DNA of 64,000 nt from Ectobacillus funiculus (GCF_004138295.1 NZ_SCFM01000016.1:93809-157808); one strand, 5' to 3'. Shown: positions 10,061 to 19,509, numbered from the stretch's first letter. A program made the numbers and translations. Notes: generated by a model not told the origin, from the sequence alone.

Positions 10061-11176
10061 ATGAAATTAGGTTTTATTGGTTGTGGTGTTATTTCGATCG
10101 CGCATGTTGAAGGCTTGGAGGAGTTAAAGAGAAAAGGGTTAGAAACATTTGAATTGTCAGCCGTTTGTGATATTCAGCAGGAAAGAGCTGACAATTTTGC
10201 TTTAGAGGTGGAAAAACGATTAGGTAAGCGCCCTGCTGTATATACGGATTATCGTATGATGTTGGAGAAAGAACAATTAGATGCCGTGTCCGTTTTGATT
10301 AACCATGACCTGCATCATACAGTAGCAGAAGATTGCTTTGCTGCAGGCGTTCATGTGCAAATGCAAAAGCCATTAGCTATTTCCCCTTCTTTTGGTCGAA
10401 AAATGATCGCTGATGCAAAGAAGTACAATCGAGTGTTAACTTTATCCGAACCAAGTGTATTAGGGGCGGAAAATGTTGCGATAGCGAGAGCCGTAAAAGA
10501 AGGTGTGATAGGATCTGTATCTTTAATTATGGATTATGCAACTGTCACATTGAATCGAGGATTTTTTGCTGGTACGCCGTGGCGGCATATGAAAGGTCAA
10601 GCTGGAGCAGGATGGATTAATGATCATGGTGTTCATCGAACTCATTTCTTTACTGAAATCAATGGTTCAATTGATGAGGTGTTCGCCTATACAGAAGTTT
10701 TTGAAAAAGAGTTAAGTAATGGGAAGGTGACAATTAACCCTACTGCAGAAGACACAGCAGTGACAGTATTCAAATTTAAAAATGGTGGACTTGGACATTG
10801 GATGTGTGCAACATCAACTCATGGTGAAGGAACCGGCGGAGTGTGGGTTTATGGAAGTAAAGGATGCCTCCGCCCAGGACAACATGTAGCTCTTGAAGAC
10901 GGGAGCAAGATTCTGATGTCAGAATTGATTGAACGTTATGCCCCGGACATTGTTGAACATCCATTTGCTCATTCCTATGTGGAATTATGGGAAGCAATTA
11001 CTGAAAATAAGACACCTATTTCGAGTGCTGAGAAAGGTCTAGAAGCATTAAGTGTTGTATTTGCTGCGCTTGAATCGGCAACGATCCGTCAGCCGGTTAA
11101 AGTTCAAGACATACTAAATGGTAAAAAACATACCTATGAAGATACAGTTTTTGAAGAGATGAAATTACCAGTATAG
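10061..11176 (+). CDS. Gfo/Idh/MocA-family oxidoreductase
   Basis: A 371-residue NAD(P)-dependent sugar dehydrogenase-like protein. The N-terminal Rossmann fold starts GFIGCG (about residues 4-9). The usual EKP motif reads MQKPL, so Glu is replaced by Gln while the catalytic Lys and the Pro are kept. The C-terminal domain carries DHGVHRTHFF in the position of the family's Asp/His substrate pair. It is 63 bp after the fructokinase and probably in the same operon. Its substrate is unknown; in this context it may oxidise a sugar or sugar anhydride derivative, but nothing in the sequence proves it. Confidence 0.85.
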   Translation: MKLGFIGCGVISIAHVEGLEELKRKGLETFELSAVCDIQQERADNFALEVEKRLGKRPAVYTDYRMMLEKEQLDAVSVLINHDLHHTVAEDCFAAGVHVQMQKPLAISPSFGRKMIADAKKYNRVLTLSEPSVLGAENVAIARAVKEGVIGSVSLIMDYATVTLNRGFFAGTPWRHMKGQAGAGWINDHGVHRTHFFTEINGSIDEVFAYTEVFEKELSNGKVTINPTAEDTAVTVFKFKNGGLGHWMCATSTHGEGTGGVWVYGSKGCLRPGQHVALEDGSKILMSELIERYAPDIVEHPFAHSYVELWEAITENKTPISSAEKGLEALSVVFAALESATIRQPVKVQDILNGKKHTYEDTVFEEMKLPV

Positions 11177-11250
11177 TATTCCGTCTGAATAGACAATAAA
11201 AGGAAAGAGCTATACCCAAGGAATCTAAGTGAGTGATGAACGTGAACTAC

Positions 11251-11275
11251 AGACGTGGTGTTAATTACCACGTCT
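11251..11275 (+). other. Perfect stem-loop between operons
   Basis: AGACGTGGT (11251-11259), loop GTTAATT, ACCACGTCT (11267-11275). There is no T-run after it, so it is an mRNA-end stabiliser or a weak terminator rather than a standard one. It lies between the dehydrogenase and the ABC exporter genes. Confidence 0.6.
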
Positions 11276-11351
11276 TATGTGTCGGAAATCTCCTAATAGT
11301 GGAAGAGTTATACTTATGTGATTGATACACCAAGGAAGGAGGAATTGAAGA

Positions 11352-13124
11352 ATGCAAAGCTTACGATGGATATGGGGATATATTAAGAAATTCCAAGCTA
11401 GATATTTCATGGGACTTTTACTCGTCTTGGTCGTTTCTAGCTTAAATATGCTTAATCCTTACTTTGCAGGGAAGATCGTGGATAGGGTCATCTACGGTCA
11501 TAATGAAGATTTGTTATGGCCTTTGCTGGGGGCAATGGTTGGCGTAACGTTTTGTAAAGCTGCTATCCGTTACGGTTATCAACTGATGTTCGAAAGCGTC
11601 TCACAAAGTGTGATATTCAAAATCAGGGAGCAGCTGTATAATCGCCTCCAACGATTAGATTTCAGCTTTTATGATAGGACAAAAACAGGAGATATTATGG
11701 CCCGAATGACGGGTGATATAGAGGCATTACGGCATTTTACTGCGTGGAGCATTTATATAATCTTTGAAAATATTACCACATTATTGTTCGCTATTGGATT
11801 TATGTTTTATATTCATGTTCCCTTGGCACTTACACTGTTGACTGTTACTCCTATCATTGGATTGTTTGCTTATAGGCTATCGTATGACGTTAAACCTACA
11901 TTTTCGGCAATTCGAGAACAGTTTTCAAAATTAAACTCAGTTGTACAGGAAAACATAAGTGGAAACCGGGTTGTAAAAGCTTTTGCCAGAGAAGATTATG
12001 AAATTGAAAAGTTTTCTATAGAAAATAATGCTTTTAAGGAGAAAAATCTCGAGTCCGCAAAAGTTTGGGAAAAGTATTTACCGATTCTTGACTCACTTGC
12101 CGGATTGCTTACAGTTTTAATGATTTTTGCAGGCGGGATTATGGTGATTCGAGGTTCTCTTACGATTGGGGAACTAGTTATGTTTAATTCACTTATTTGG
12201 GCCTTGAATAATCCAATGCGTATGGCTGGTTGGCTAATCAATGATGTGCAAAGATTTATTGCCTCCGCAGAGAAAATTGAAGACTTGATGAATACAGAAC
12301 CCCAAATAGTAAATCCCGCTAATTCTAAAAAGATAAACACTTCTCTTGGTGTAGTGGAATTTAATCATGTTAACTTTGGCTATGGTGAAGAGCAGGTATT
12401 AACCGATATCAGTTTTAAAGCAATGCCCGGGCAAACAGTAGCACTGATTGGACCGACTGGTGCTGGAAAATCGACGGTAATCAACCTTCTTTGCCGATTT
12501 TATGACACTGACAGGGGAGAAGTTCTGGTTGGTGAACATAACGTTAAGGATTGGAATATACGAGAATTGCGAGAAAATATGGCAATGGTGATGCAGGATA
12601 TCTTTCTTTTTTCAGATACGATTGAAGGCAATATTGCCTATGGAGTTCCTGATGCCTCCTTTGAATCGGTTCAAACAGCGGCAAAAATGGCTGAAGCTCA
12701 TGAATTCATTACCCGTTTGCCGGATGGATATGACACGATTATCGGTGAAAGAGGAGTGGGTCTTTCAGGCGGGCAAAAACAGCGGATTGCTCTTGCGCGG
12801 GCACTGTTAAAGGATTCGGCCATTCTGATCCTCGATGATACAACCTCCAGTGTTGATATGGAAACGGAGCTTCATATCCAAAAAACTCTGAGGACCTTTA
12901 ATCAGGGCAAAACCTGCTTTATTATTGCACATCGCATTTCTTCTGTTAAAGAGGCAGATTTGATTTTGGTAATGGAAAACGGCAGAATCATCGAAAGAGG
13001 AAAGCATACAGAATTGCTTATGAAAAAGGGCTACTACTATAACGTATATAAAAATCAATATGGAAATTTTGATGGAATGCATCGTGAGGAGGAAGTGATC
13101 GTAAATGGCACGCAACAAATTTGA
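11352..13124 (+). CDS. ABC exporter half-transporter, degenerate-site subunit
   Basis: A 590-residue type IV ABC exporter subunit (membrane domain about 1-320, six helices; nucleotide-binding domain about 335-575). The ATPase domain has Walker A GPTGAGKST and the canonical signature LSGGQ. Its Walker B ends ILILDDTT, so the catalytic Glu is Asp. This is the mark of the degenerate site in heterodimeric exporters (BmrC/BmrD, TM287/288 type). AAGGAGG precedes ATG 11352. It overlaps the next gene by 20 bp and must function with it. The substrate is unknown: multidrug, lipid or peptide export are all possible. Nothing links it functionally to the fructan genes around it. Confidence 0.93.
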   Translation: MQSLRWIWGYIKKFQARYFMGLLLVLVVSSLNMLNPYFAGKIVDRVIYGHNEDLLWPLLGAMVGVTFCKAAIRYGYQLMFESVSQSVIFKIREQLYNRLQRLDFSFYDRTKTGDIMARMTGDIEALRHFTAWSIYIIFENITTLLFAIGFMFYIHVPLALTLLTVTPIIGLFAYRLSYDVKPTFSAIREQFSKLNSVVQENISGNRVVKAFAREDYEIEKFSIENNAFKEKNLESAKVWEKYLPILDSLAGLLTVLMIFAGGIMVIRGSLTIGELVMFNSLIWALNNPMRMAGWLINDVQRFIASAEKIEDLMNTEPQIVNPANSKKINTSLGVVEFNHVNFGYGEEQVLTDISFKAMPGQTVALIGPTGAGKSTVINLLCRFYDTDRGEVLVGEHNVKDWNIRELRENMAMVMQDIFLFSDTIEGNIAYGVPDASFESVQTAAKMAEAHEFITRLPDGYDTIIGERGVGLSGGQKQRIALARALLKDSAILILDDTTSSVDMETELHIQKTLRTFNQGKTCFIIAHRISSVKEADLILVMENGRIIERGKHTELLMKKGYYYNVYKNQYGNFDGMHREEEVIVNGTQQI

Positions 13125-14889
13125 TGTTGACGAGGAACTGGAGTCTCCCTTTAGACTCGTTCATTTTAAAAGATTGCTAGGTTATTTGACCCCTCACAAA
13201 AAACAGATGATTCTCACTGTTTTCTTGATGCTCATGGCGAGTGGGGCAAACCTCATTGGTCCGTATTTGATTAAGCTTGCTATTGATGAAAAAATTCCAG
13301 GTAATGATATGTTGGGTCTTGCTATGCTGGCAGGCATTTATTTAATAGCTATCATTGTTACCAGGCTGTGTATGAAGTATAGGGTTAGAATAATGTCACA
13401 AGTCGGGCAGGGAGTAATCCAGCATATTCGAGAAGATTTATTTACCCAATTGCAGAAACTTTCCTTTTCGTATTATGACAGTCGGCCCCATGGTAAGATT
13501 CTAGTCAGGGTGGTAAATTATGTGAATTCCTTGAGTGATTTACTTTCCAATGGAATCATTAACCTGATTACTGATCTCTTCAGTCTTACGGTTATTGTTG
13601 GTTTTATGATTGTCATTGATGTAAAACTGACGCTTATGGGGATGGCAGGATTTCCAATTCTTGCAATCATTATATTTGTTATAAAGAATGCTCAGCGGAG
13701 GGCTTGGCAAGATTTAAGCAACAAGCAATCAAACATGAATGCATATATTCATGAAAGTATCAATGGGATTAAGGTCACTCAAGCATTTATCAGGGAAGAA
13801 GAAAATAAGAAAATTTTCAATGAAGTATCTGGCAGTTACCGAAGCTCATGGATGAAGGCTGTTAGAATCCAGTTCCTGCTATCGCCGTCAATTGAGAATA
13901 TCTCAGCTCTTACCGTATCCTTCATCTATGTAATTGGGATATCCTCCATTGGAGAGGAAATTACTGTAGGGTCTTTGATCGCCTTTATTGGGTATATGTG
14001 GATGTTTTGGATGCCGTTATCCAACATAGGGAATTTTTATAACGCTATCATCAATGCGATGGCCTACTTGGAACGAATCTTTGAAACGATTGATGAAAAA
14101 CCAGCTATGATAAATGATCCTCATGCCGTTATACTTCCAACGATTAAAGGAAAGGTAGAGTTTGAGGATGTTGTTTTTGGTTATGAACGAGAAGAAAAGA
14201 TTCTTGACCATATCCATTTTAAGGTGAATCCGGGAGATACAATTGCGCTTGTTGGAGCGACAGGATCTGGGAAAACCACCATTGTTAGTTTAATTAGCCG
14301 ATTTTACGATGTAAAAAGCGGACAAATAAAAATTGATGGGATTGACATCAAGACTGTCAACATCCCATCTCTTAGAAAGCAAATGGGTATTATGCTTCAG
14401 GATCCATTTATTTTTTCAGGGACTATCATGGATAACATCCGCTATGGTCGACTTGATGCAACCGATGAAGAAGTAATCAAAGCAGCTAAAGCAGTGCAGG
14501 CCCATACATTTATCAGCCGTATGAAGGATGGGTATCAAACTGAAGTGAACGAGAAAGGCACAAGGCTTTCTTCCGGGCAAAGACAGCTCATCTCATTTGC
14601 CAGAGTGCTATTAGCTAATCCTAGAGTTTTGATTCTAGACGAAGCAACATCAAGCATTGATACAGAAACGGAGCTTGCTTTGCAGAAGGGGTTGGAGAAT
14701 TTACTTTTAGGCAGAACATCCTTTATTATTGCGCACCGGCTCTCTACTATCCAGAAGGCTACCAAAATCTTATTTATTGAGAAGGGCAGAATTCTAGAAG
14801 AGGGAACACACGAGGGGTTAACGAAAAAGAAGGGTCATTACTGGAAGCTGTGTAATTCTCAAAGCTACTCTTTAGAGATAGGGTCATAA
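13105..14889 (+). CDS. ABC exporter half-transporter, catalytic-site subunit
   Basis: A 594-residue partner of the preceding subunit. Six membrane helices (about 30-325) precede a nucleotide-binding domain with Walker A GATGSGKTT, Walker B VLILDEAT (catalytic Glu present) and a non-canonical signature LSSGQ. The two signatures and two Walker B motifs are complementary: this Walker B faces the partner's LSGGQ to form the one competent ATP site. GGAGGAAG is 9 nt before ATG 13105. A decayed homologue of codons from 13830-14130 is present at 41809-42110, so the genome once had a second such gene there. Confidence 0.93.
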   Translation: MARNKFDVDEELESPFRLVHFKRLLGYLTPHKKQMILTVFLMLMASGANLIGPYLIKLAIDEKIPGNDMLGLAMLAGIYLIAIIVTRLCMKYRVRIMSQVGQGVIQHIREDLFTQLQKLSFSYYDSRPHGKILVRVVNYVNSLSDLLSNGIINLITDLFSLTVIVGFMIVIDVKLTLMGMAGFPILAIIIFVIKNAQRRAWQDLSNKQSNMNAYIHESINGIKVTQAFIREEENKKIFNEVSGSYRSSWMKAVRIQFLLSPSIENISALTVSFIYVIGISSIGEEITVGSLIAFIGYMWMFWMPLSNIGNFYNAIINAMAYLERIFETIDEKPAMINDPHAVILPTIKGKVEFEDVVFGYEREEKILDHIHFKVNPGDTIALVGATGSGKTTIVSLISRFYDVKSGQIKIDGIDIKTVNIPSLRKQMGIMLQDPFIFSGTIMDNIRYGRLDATDEEVIKAAKAVQAHTFISRMKDGYQTEVNEKGTRLSSGQRQLISFARVLLANPRVLILDEATSSIDTETELALQKGLENLLLGRTSFIIAHRLSTIQKATKILFIEKGRILEEGTHEGLTKKKGHYWKLCNSQSYSLEIGS

Positions 14890-15014
14890 CAGTGTAAATG
14901 AAAAACAAAAAAAGATTACGATATGTATATGGAATATGTTCAATAAAAATGGAGTCGTTTCTGACGAAGACAATCTTGCAAGTACTTTAAAGTAAGTAAA
15001 GGAGGCTCATAAAC

Positions 15015-15281
15015 ATGGTAGAAAAACAATTCGTAGTCATAGCAGATTCAGGAATTTATGCTCGTCCAGCAACAAAATTGGTACAAGCAGCCAGCAATTT
15101 CCATGCTGGTATTAACTTAGAATACAATGGTACAACAGTTAACTTAAAATCAGTTATGGGTGTTATGTCTTTGGGTATTCCCAAAAATGTTACTATCAAA
15201 ATTACTGCTGAAGGATCCGATGCAGCAAATGCAATCTCTACTTTACAAGACATAATGCAAAAAGAAGGTCTAGTAAAATAA
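15015..15281 (+). CDS. HPr paralogue with Tyr at the His15 position
   Basis: An 88-residue PTS HPr fold protein, normal length. The segment that in HPr reads GIHARPA reads GIYARPA here (codon TAT, residue 15), so the His that accepts phosphate from enzyme I is absent. The Ser46 region is intact ([12 protein letters not shown], Ser46), i.e. the HPr kinase site and the CcpA-contact surface remain. In B. subtilis the paralogue Crh has Gln at this place and acts only in catabolite repression. By analogy this protein would be a regulatory HPr that cannot transfer phosphate to sugars. AAAGGAGG is 10 nt upstream. It is monocistronic and is followed by a terminator at 15494. It is not Crh itself: the rest of the sequence is closer to HPr. 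Confidence 0.93.
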   Translation: MVEKQFVVIADSGIYARPATKLVQAASNFHAGINLEYNGTTVNLKSVMGVMSLGIPKNVTIKITAEGSDAANAISTLQDIMQKEGLVK

Positions 15282-15493
15282 TAAAAAAGGAAATGTTAGA
15301 GAGCGTCTTTCCTATCCAAACAAAGAAACAGCTCTTTAAAGCTATCTCTTGGTAGGTCTGGCCTCTAAATGGGGTCCCGGGATATTATATATGCTAAGAA
15401 TATGCTGGATTTTTATACAAACTGCTGGAACTATCCAATCTGTCAAAGGTTACTGTGATAGGTTTGTATAAAGAGATGTGTATACTAAAAGAC

Positions 15494-15532
15494 AACGGCA
15501 GGGATGAGAACTCTTTGCCGTTTCTGTGTTTT
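15494..15532 (+). terminator. Terminator-like hairpin downstream of the HPr paralogue
   Basis: AACGGCA (15494-15500) pairs with TGCCGTT (15516-15522), followed by a T-rich tail. It is about 210 bp after the HPr-like stop; no other gene lies between, so it probably ends that transcript. Confidence 0.65.
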
Positions 15533-15666
15533 AGAGAAAATTTACTGCTGAGAATGCTGGGTTATGTTAACTGGACATGTATGAGATATACAATATGAAG
15601 AATGGGGGATTCTTCATATAAAATACGAACTTATAAAAAGGTATTATCCAGTAGGAGGAGTTCAAA

Positions 15667-15753
15667 TTGATAAAAAATGAAATCATGCAAGCTTATGACA
15701 AACTTGCATTAGATTATGAATACAATGTAGACTATCTTAGGGTGAATACATAG
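15667..15753 (+). pseudogene. Truncated 5' end of a SAM methyltransferase gene
   Basis: A 28-codon frame from TTG 15667 (strong AGGAGGAG just upstream) to TAG 15751-15753. The peptide contains MQAYDKLALDYEYNVDY, which looks like the N-terminus of class I SAM-dependent methyltransferases (a Tyr-Asp-x-Leu-Ala start followed by an acidic-aromatic run). The methyltransferase core is absent downstream, so it is a relic left by a deletion. Moderate confidence in the family, good confidence that it is not a complete gene. Confidence 0.5.
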
Positions 15754-16086
15754 AAAAATGTAGAAAAGTTTTTGTTTCTTTTTTTTATGAAAGGAAGCAA
15801 TTGATCTATTTAAAAAAGGAAGTTAAGAAAAGAAGGTAGACGATTAATCTTATTGACCTCCTGAAAGAAACGAATTTTCAAACACTATCTACGTATGGAA
15901 GATTGGGATGAAAACGACTCAAAAGCAATTTCTCTCTTATCTTTTGGGATTTAGAACGAATTATTCTTAGCATATATTTTTGCTAGGATATGATCCAGAT
16001 CCTTAATTGATTGGATTCTAAAAATATATGACGTTTTTAAAAAATATTAGAATTTCCAAACTCCTAAAATACTTTTAATATTGTAT

Positions 16087-16101
16087 ATGTAAACGTTATC
16101 A
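16087..16101 (+). promoter_or_regulatory. cre box (CcpA operator)
   Basis: ATGTAAACGTTATCA matches all positions of the Bacillus cre consensus WTGNAANCGNWNNCA. It lies upstream of the GH172 relic / SBP / permease / GH91 gene set and predicts glucose repression of that unit. Confidence 0.75.
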
Positions 16102-16211
16102 ATTAACAAAACTTTGAAAGAGGTGATGCATTATTGAAATAGGTCTATTTAATAAAATCATTTATTTTTTTGAACTGCTATTAGTCATCGGTATTCTATT
16201 TTAGGTTTAAT

Positions 16212-16226
16212 TTGAAAGCGTTTTCG
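16212..16226 (+). promoter_or_regulatory. second cre box
   Basis: TTGAAAGCGTTTTCG matches WTGNAANCGNWNNCW at 14 of 15 positions (last base G). It is 111 bp after the first cre box start, so CcpA could bind both. Confidence 0.65.
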
Positions 16227-16370
16227 TAAAATATAAAAAGAAAATGAAGGAATAATCCCTTCATTACAAATGAAAAGTGTGTACCTTTTAAAATTGCCTG
16301 ATTAAATCATAACAAATTTATGAAAAAAGTAAAAGATTCTAATGTAAAGAATATGAAAGGGGAAAAAAGC

Positions 16371-16977
16371 ATGAACGTATGAGAACCAAATAGTCCTTTA
16401 GGGGGATTACCAATCATAAAAGATGCGCGTACAAAACGGGAGTCAAGTTGGGATCTTCCAGGTGTGAATCTAACTGGGGACGAAAACTATGTGATTTTAG
16501 ATGCAGAAGGAAAAGGACACTATGTTGGATATGTGTTAAACATTGACAACTTTGATGCATCGAATTAAGAGTTTACATGGCCGGGAGAAGGGGATGATAT
16601 GTTCTTTATCGATGGTGAACAATGGCCTCCATCCATTATCCATTCGTGGTACAGGGACTGAAGATTACTTTAATGCAGCGTGGGGATTCCCAAGTGGAGA
16701 GTATGCCGGGCCATATCATGGTATTTCATTAGGAAGAGGTGTACAGGAACACTTTGGAAAATGGAGCCTGTATCGTTTCCATATTGGAGACCCAATCCGT
16801 TTCAATACATCTATTCGAGCAACCATTGAACATGGGCATGCCAATGTTCAAGGAAATGAATTTTCAAGTGTAGCATATTGGTATCAGCTTGAGCCTCATA
16901 AACCATTGCCGGAACTTCCACCTGTGAAAGAACAGTTACCTAGAAGATGGCCAGAACACGACTTATGGGATAGATAA
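16371..16977 (+). pseudogene. Decayed GH172 (DUF2961) gene
   Basis: Remains of a second GH172 gene. From ATG 16371 (after GAAAGGGG) the frame stops at 16380 and again at TAA about 16567. Near 16630-16650 a few extra bases shift the frame between PPSI and the conserved GTGTEDYF block. The last 100 codons (to 16977) are intact and contain GTGTEDYFNAAWG and IEHGHANVQGN, closely like the intact gene at 32533. The N-terminal piece (KDARTKRESSWD) runs directly into the VNLTGDENYVIL segment, so about 200 codons of the middle are deleted. The RBS and first codons are kept, showing this was the first gene of the operon that now starts with the SBP at 17014. Confidence 0.85.
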
Positions 16978-17013
16978 TGTTTTGTAGAAAAAACTTTCAA
17001 GGGGGAAATAGAT

Positions 17014-18366
17014 TTGTTTAAAAGAAAAGCTATTGCAGGTTTGATGACATGCTCAATGCTTCTTTCTGCTTTCCTCACCGGATGTTCTGGTACCCAGACT
17101 TCCGGTGATGCACAAAATAGTAAAGGTAACTCAAATGGTAATAGTGACAAATCTTTAACGGTACTTGTTGAAGGTGGGAGTCCTGCCTTTAAAGTAGCTG
17201 AGAAAACCGCAGATGAATTTAAAAAATCAACTGGTTACGAAGTGAAAATTGAGTCTGTTCCTTATGTCGGTGTGTATGACAAGCTGAAGGCAGAAGTTGC
17301 TTCACGAGCAGGGTCTTATGATGTTGCAACCATTGATATTCTCTGGTTTCCTTCACTTGCAAGTGGATTACTCCCTCTTGATAATCTAATGACAGATGAA
17401 GTGAAAAACGATCTTTTCCCTGGACTTATCGATGGCGGTAGCTATAAAGGACACACATATGGAATGCCTGTTTGGACAAATGCGAAAACGTTAATTTACC
17501 GTAAAGATTTATTTGAAGATGAAGCTAATAAGAAAGCGTTTAAAGAACAGTATGGTTATGAACTTCAACCACCAAAAACGTGGAAGGAATATGAAGATAC
17601 AGCTAAGTTTTTTACACGTGATACAAATAGAGATGGACAAATTGATCAATATGGAACAACTGTTTTTGGCGCAAACAACGGTGATACAGTTGCGAGTTGG
17701 TTAGATATGGCGGCACAAGCGGGAGCCAAGCCATTAGTTGTGGATAATGGTAAGGTACTTATCAACACTAAACCTTATGTCCAAGCACTCGAATTATTGA
17801 CAAATATGTTAAAGAAGGATAAGTCTGTTCCTCCTGGTGCTCTTGAAATTTCTTCAGCAGAAACTGCTGAGTTATTCCAGAGTGGAAAGGACGCAATGAT
17901 GCTAGCTTGGGGACACTTTTATGTACCATCAAATGACCCGAGCAAATCAAAAGTTGCTGGTAAAGTTGGGGTTGCACCAATGATTGCTGGTTCTGAAGGA
18001 ATTGGCGCTGTTCCAGGTCCATGGTATCAAGTGGTGCCGAAATCATCTAAGAAACAAGAAATTGCTAAGAAGTACATTCAATTTCTTTATGATAAAAATG
18101 CATTATATATGGAAGCGCTAGGTGTAGCGGCAAGAAAATCAGTATTTGAAGAATACAGTAAAAAAGCAGGATATGAACATTTAGAACCACTAATGGCAAC
18201 TCTATCTGGGAAGCAGACTCAAAATCGTCCTGCTATTAAAGAATGGCAGCAAATTGAAAGTGAAGCATTAATTCCTGCTGTGCAATATGCATTATCAGGC
18301 GAAAAAACACCGCAGGAAGCACTTGATTGGGCTGCAACTATTATTAAAGGTATTGTACAACAATAA
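17014..18366 (+). CDS. Sugar-binding lipoprotein (family 1 SBP)
   Basis: A 450-residue MalE/UgpB-type binding protein. The signal peptide ends in lipobox LTGC (Cys about 24), followed by a Gly/Ser/Asn-rich linker. The mature part contains the typical VWTNAKTLIYRKDLFED segment (opening of the second lobe) and ends with the helical region EKTPQEALDWAATIIKGI. The start is TTG 17014, with AAGGGGGAAA upstream. It follows the GH172 relic by 36 bp and precedes its permeases. Substrate is not known; GH91 at the end of the cluster suggests difructose anhydride or inulin-derived oligosaccharides. Confidence 0.92.
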   Translation: MFKRKAIAGLMTCSMLLSAFLTGCSGTQTSGDAQNSKGNSNGNSDKSLTVLVEGGSPAFKVAEKTADEFKKSTGYEVKIESVPYVGVYDKLKAEVASRAGSYDVATIDILWFPSLASGLLPLDNLMTDEVKNDLFPGLIDGGSYKGHTYGMPVWTNAKTLIYRKDLFEDEANKKAFKEQYGYELQPPKTWKEYEDTAKFFTRDTNRDGQIDQYGTTVFGANNGDTVASWLDMAAQAGAKPLVVDNGKVLINTKPYVQALELLTNMLKKDKSVPPGALEISSAETAELFQSGKDAMMLAWGHFYVPSNDPSKSKVAGKVGVAPMIAGSEGIGAVPGPWYQVVPKSSKKQEIAKKYIQFLYDKNALYMEALGVAARKSVFEEYSKKAGYEHLEPLMATLSGKQTQNRPAIKEWQQIESEALIPAVQYALSGEKTPQEALDWAATIIKGIVQQ

Positions 18367-18423
18367 GGATAAAGAAACTGTACCATACTTTACAAAAAAT
18401 GCTTGTATTTAATTGATAACAGA

Positions 18424-18483
18424 CAGAATTCTCCTCAAAATCATGTTGTAGTTAATCTAACTTTTGTGAATGAGGAGATTCTG
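18424..18483 (+). other. Intercistronic stem-loop between SBP and permeases
   Basis: CAGAATTCTCCTCA (18424-18437) pairs with TGAGGAGATTCTG (18471-18483), with one bulged base, then TTCTTTATC. Such structures usually protect the SBP mRNA and lower permease expression. It could also be a partial terminator. Confidence 0.65.
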
Positions 18484-18597
18484 TTCTTTATCTATCGAAG
18501 AGAGGGAATAGATTATTAAGTAGATTTGCAACTGAATTCCCCGCTTATTTATTAAACAAAATAAAATGTTATTTCGATTTAGGAAGAGGTGGTCAAT

Positions 18598-19488
18598 ATG
18601 AAAATGAAAAATGGAATGCTAGCCTTCTTGTTTTTTTTGCCCGCAGCAGTTGTCTTACTCATGTTTTTCGTCTATCCGATTTTTCTACTCATAAAAGACA
18701 GTCTATTTACGTTTGATTTAAATGATCCGTCCTTAAAAGAATTTGTAGGGATCAAACATTATATCGATACCTTTACCTCTGCACGTTTCCTACAATCAGC
18801 ACTTAATACGGTTATCTTTATCGTTGTGGCTGTAGGATTTGAGTTTACAATAGGTCTTATTTTAGCCTTATTGTTAAGTAATGGTTTTAAGGGCAGTCAA
18901 ATTATTCGAACATTATTGTTAAGTCCATTAATGTTAGCTCCGTTAGTATCAGGATTAATATGGAAATTCATGCTCAATGATCAATTCGGTATCATAAACT
19001 GGGGACTTTACAAACTGGGAATTCTTTCAGATCCTCATCAAATTTTATGGTTATCCGATTCAAAGTTTTCTCTATTGTCTACTATTATTGCAGATGTTTG
19101 GTTAACAACGCCGTTTATGATGCTTATTTTTCTTGCTGGGATTCAAGGAATTCCAAAGAGTTTATATGAATCGGCACAAATTGATGGTGCGAATAAATGG
19201 CAAACATTTCGCTATATTATCATCCCTTCTTTAGTACCAGTTGCGACTGTTGCGCTCGTCATTCGAATCATTGATGCAGCAAGAACATTTGACATTGTAT
19301 GGGTATTAACGCAAGGAGGACCCGGTTTTTCATCTGAAGTATTAAGTACGTATATGTACAAAACGTTAACAAGGTATGGCGCTGTTGGTGAATCTAGTGC
19401 AATGGCAGTTATCTTTATTGTCCTGCTGCTTGCATTAAGTTCTTTCTTTATGACAAGAATGTGGTCTCCAGGTAAAAAACATGCTTAA
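18598..19488 (+). CDS. Sugar ABC importer permease (MalF/UgpA-like)
   Basis: A permease of about 296 residues with six predicted helices and the EAA loop ESAQIDGANKWQTFRYIIIP. I chose ATG 18598 because AGGAAGAGG lies 9 nt before it; GTG 18589 overlaps that ribosome binding site. It pairs with the 19510 product and the 17014 lipoprotein. No ATPase is in the cluster, so it should depend on MsmX. Confidence 0.92.
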   Translation: MKMKNGMLAFLFFLPAAVVLLMFFVYPIFLLIKDSLFTFDLNDPSLKEFVGIKHYIDTFTSARFLQSALNTVIFIVVAVGFEFTIGLILALLLSNGFKGSQIIRTLLLSPLMLAPLVSGLIWKFMLNDQFGIINWGLYKLGILSDPHQILWLSDSKFSLLSTIIADVWLTTPFMMLIFLAGIQGIPKSLYESAQIDGANKWQTFRYIIIPSLVPVATVALVIRIIDAARTFDIVWVLTQGGPGFSSEVLSTYMYKTLTRYGAVGESSAMAVIFIVLLLALSSFFMTRMWSPGKKHA

Positions 19489-19509
19489 TAATGGAGAGGT
19501 GATTTCAAT

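Larger units (their letters stand above)
15754..16370. other. AT-rich decayed intergenic region with regulatory sites
   Basis: No intact gene. Around 16137-16205 there is a short hydrophobic reading frame (contains GLFNKIIYFFELLL) that ends after about 24 codons and resembles the N-terminus of a small membrane protein, perhaps DUF624/YesL; it has no clean start codon. Two cre boxes (16087 and 16212) mark the promoter region of the operon that begins with the GH172 relic at 16371. Confidence 0.5.

Noticed and set aside
11996..12340. 114-codon minus-strand frame in the exporter gene
   Set aside because: Antisense shadow of the ABC exporter membrane domain.
15015..15281. The HPr-like protein as true PtsH
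   Set aside because: Residue 15 is Tyr and there is no ptsI beside it, so it cannot act as phosphocarrier at that position.
15015..15281. The HPr-like protein as Crh
   Set aside because: Crh has Gln at 15 and a different surrounding sequence; this one is HPr-like in the rest.
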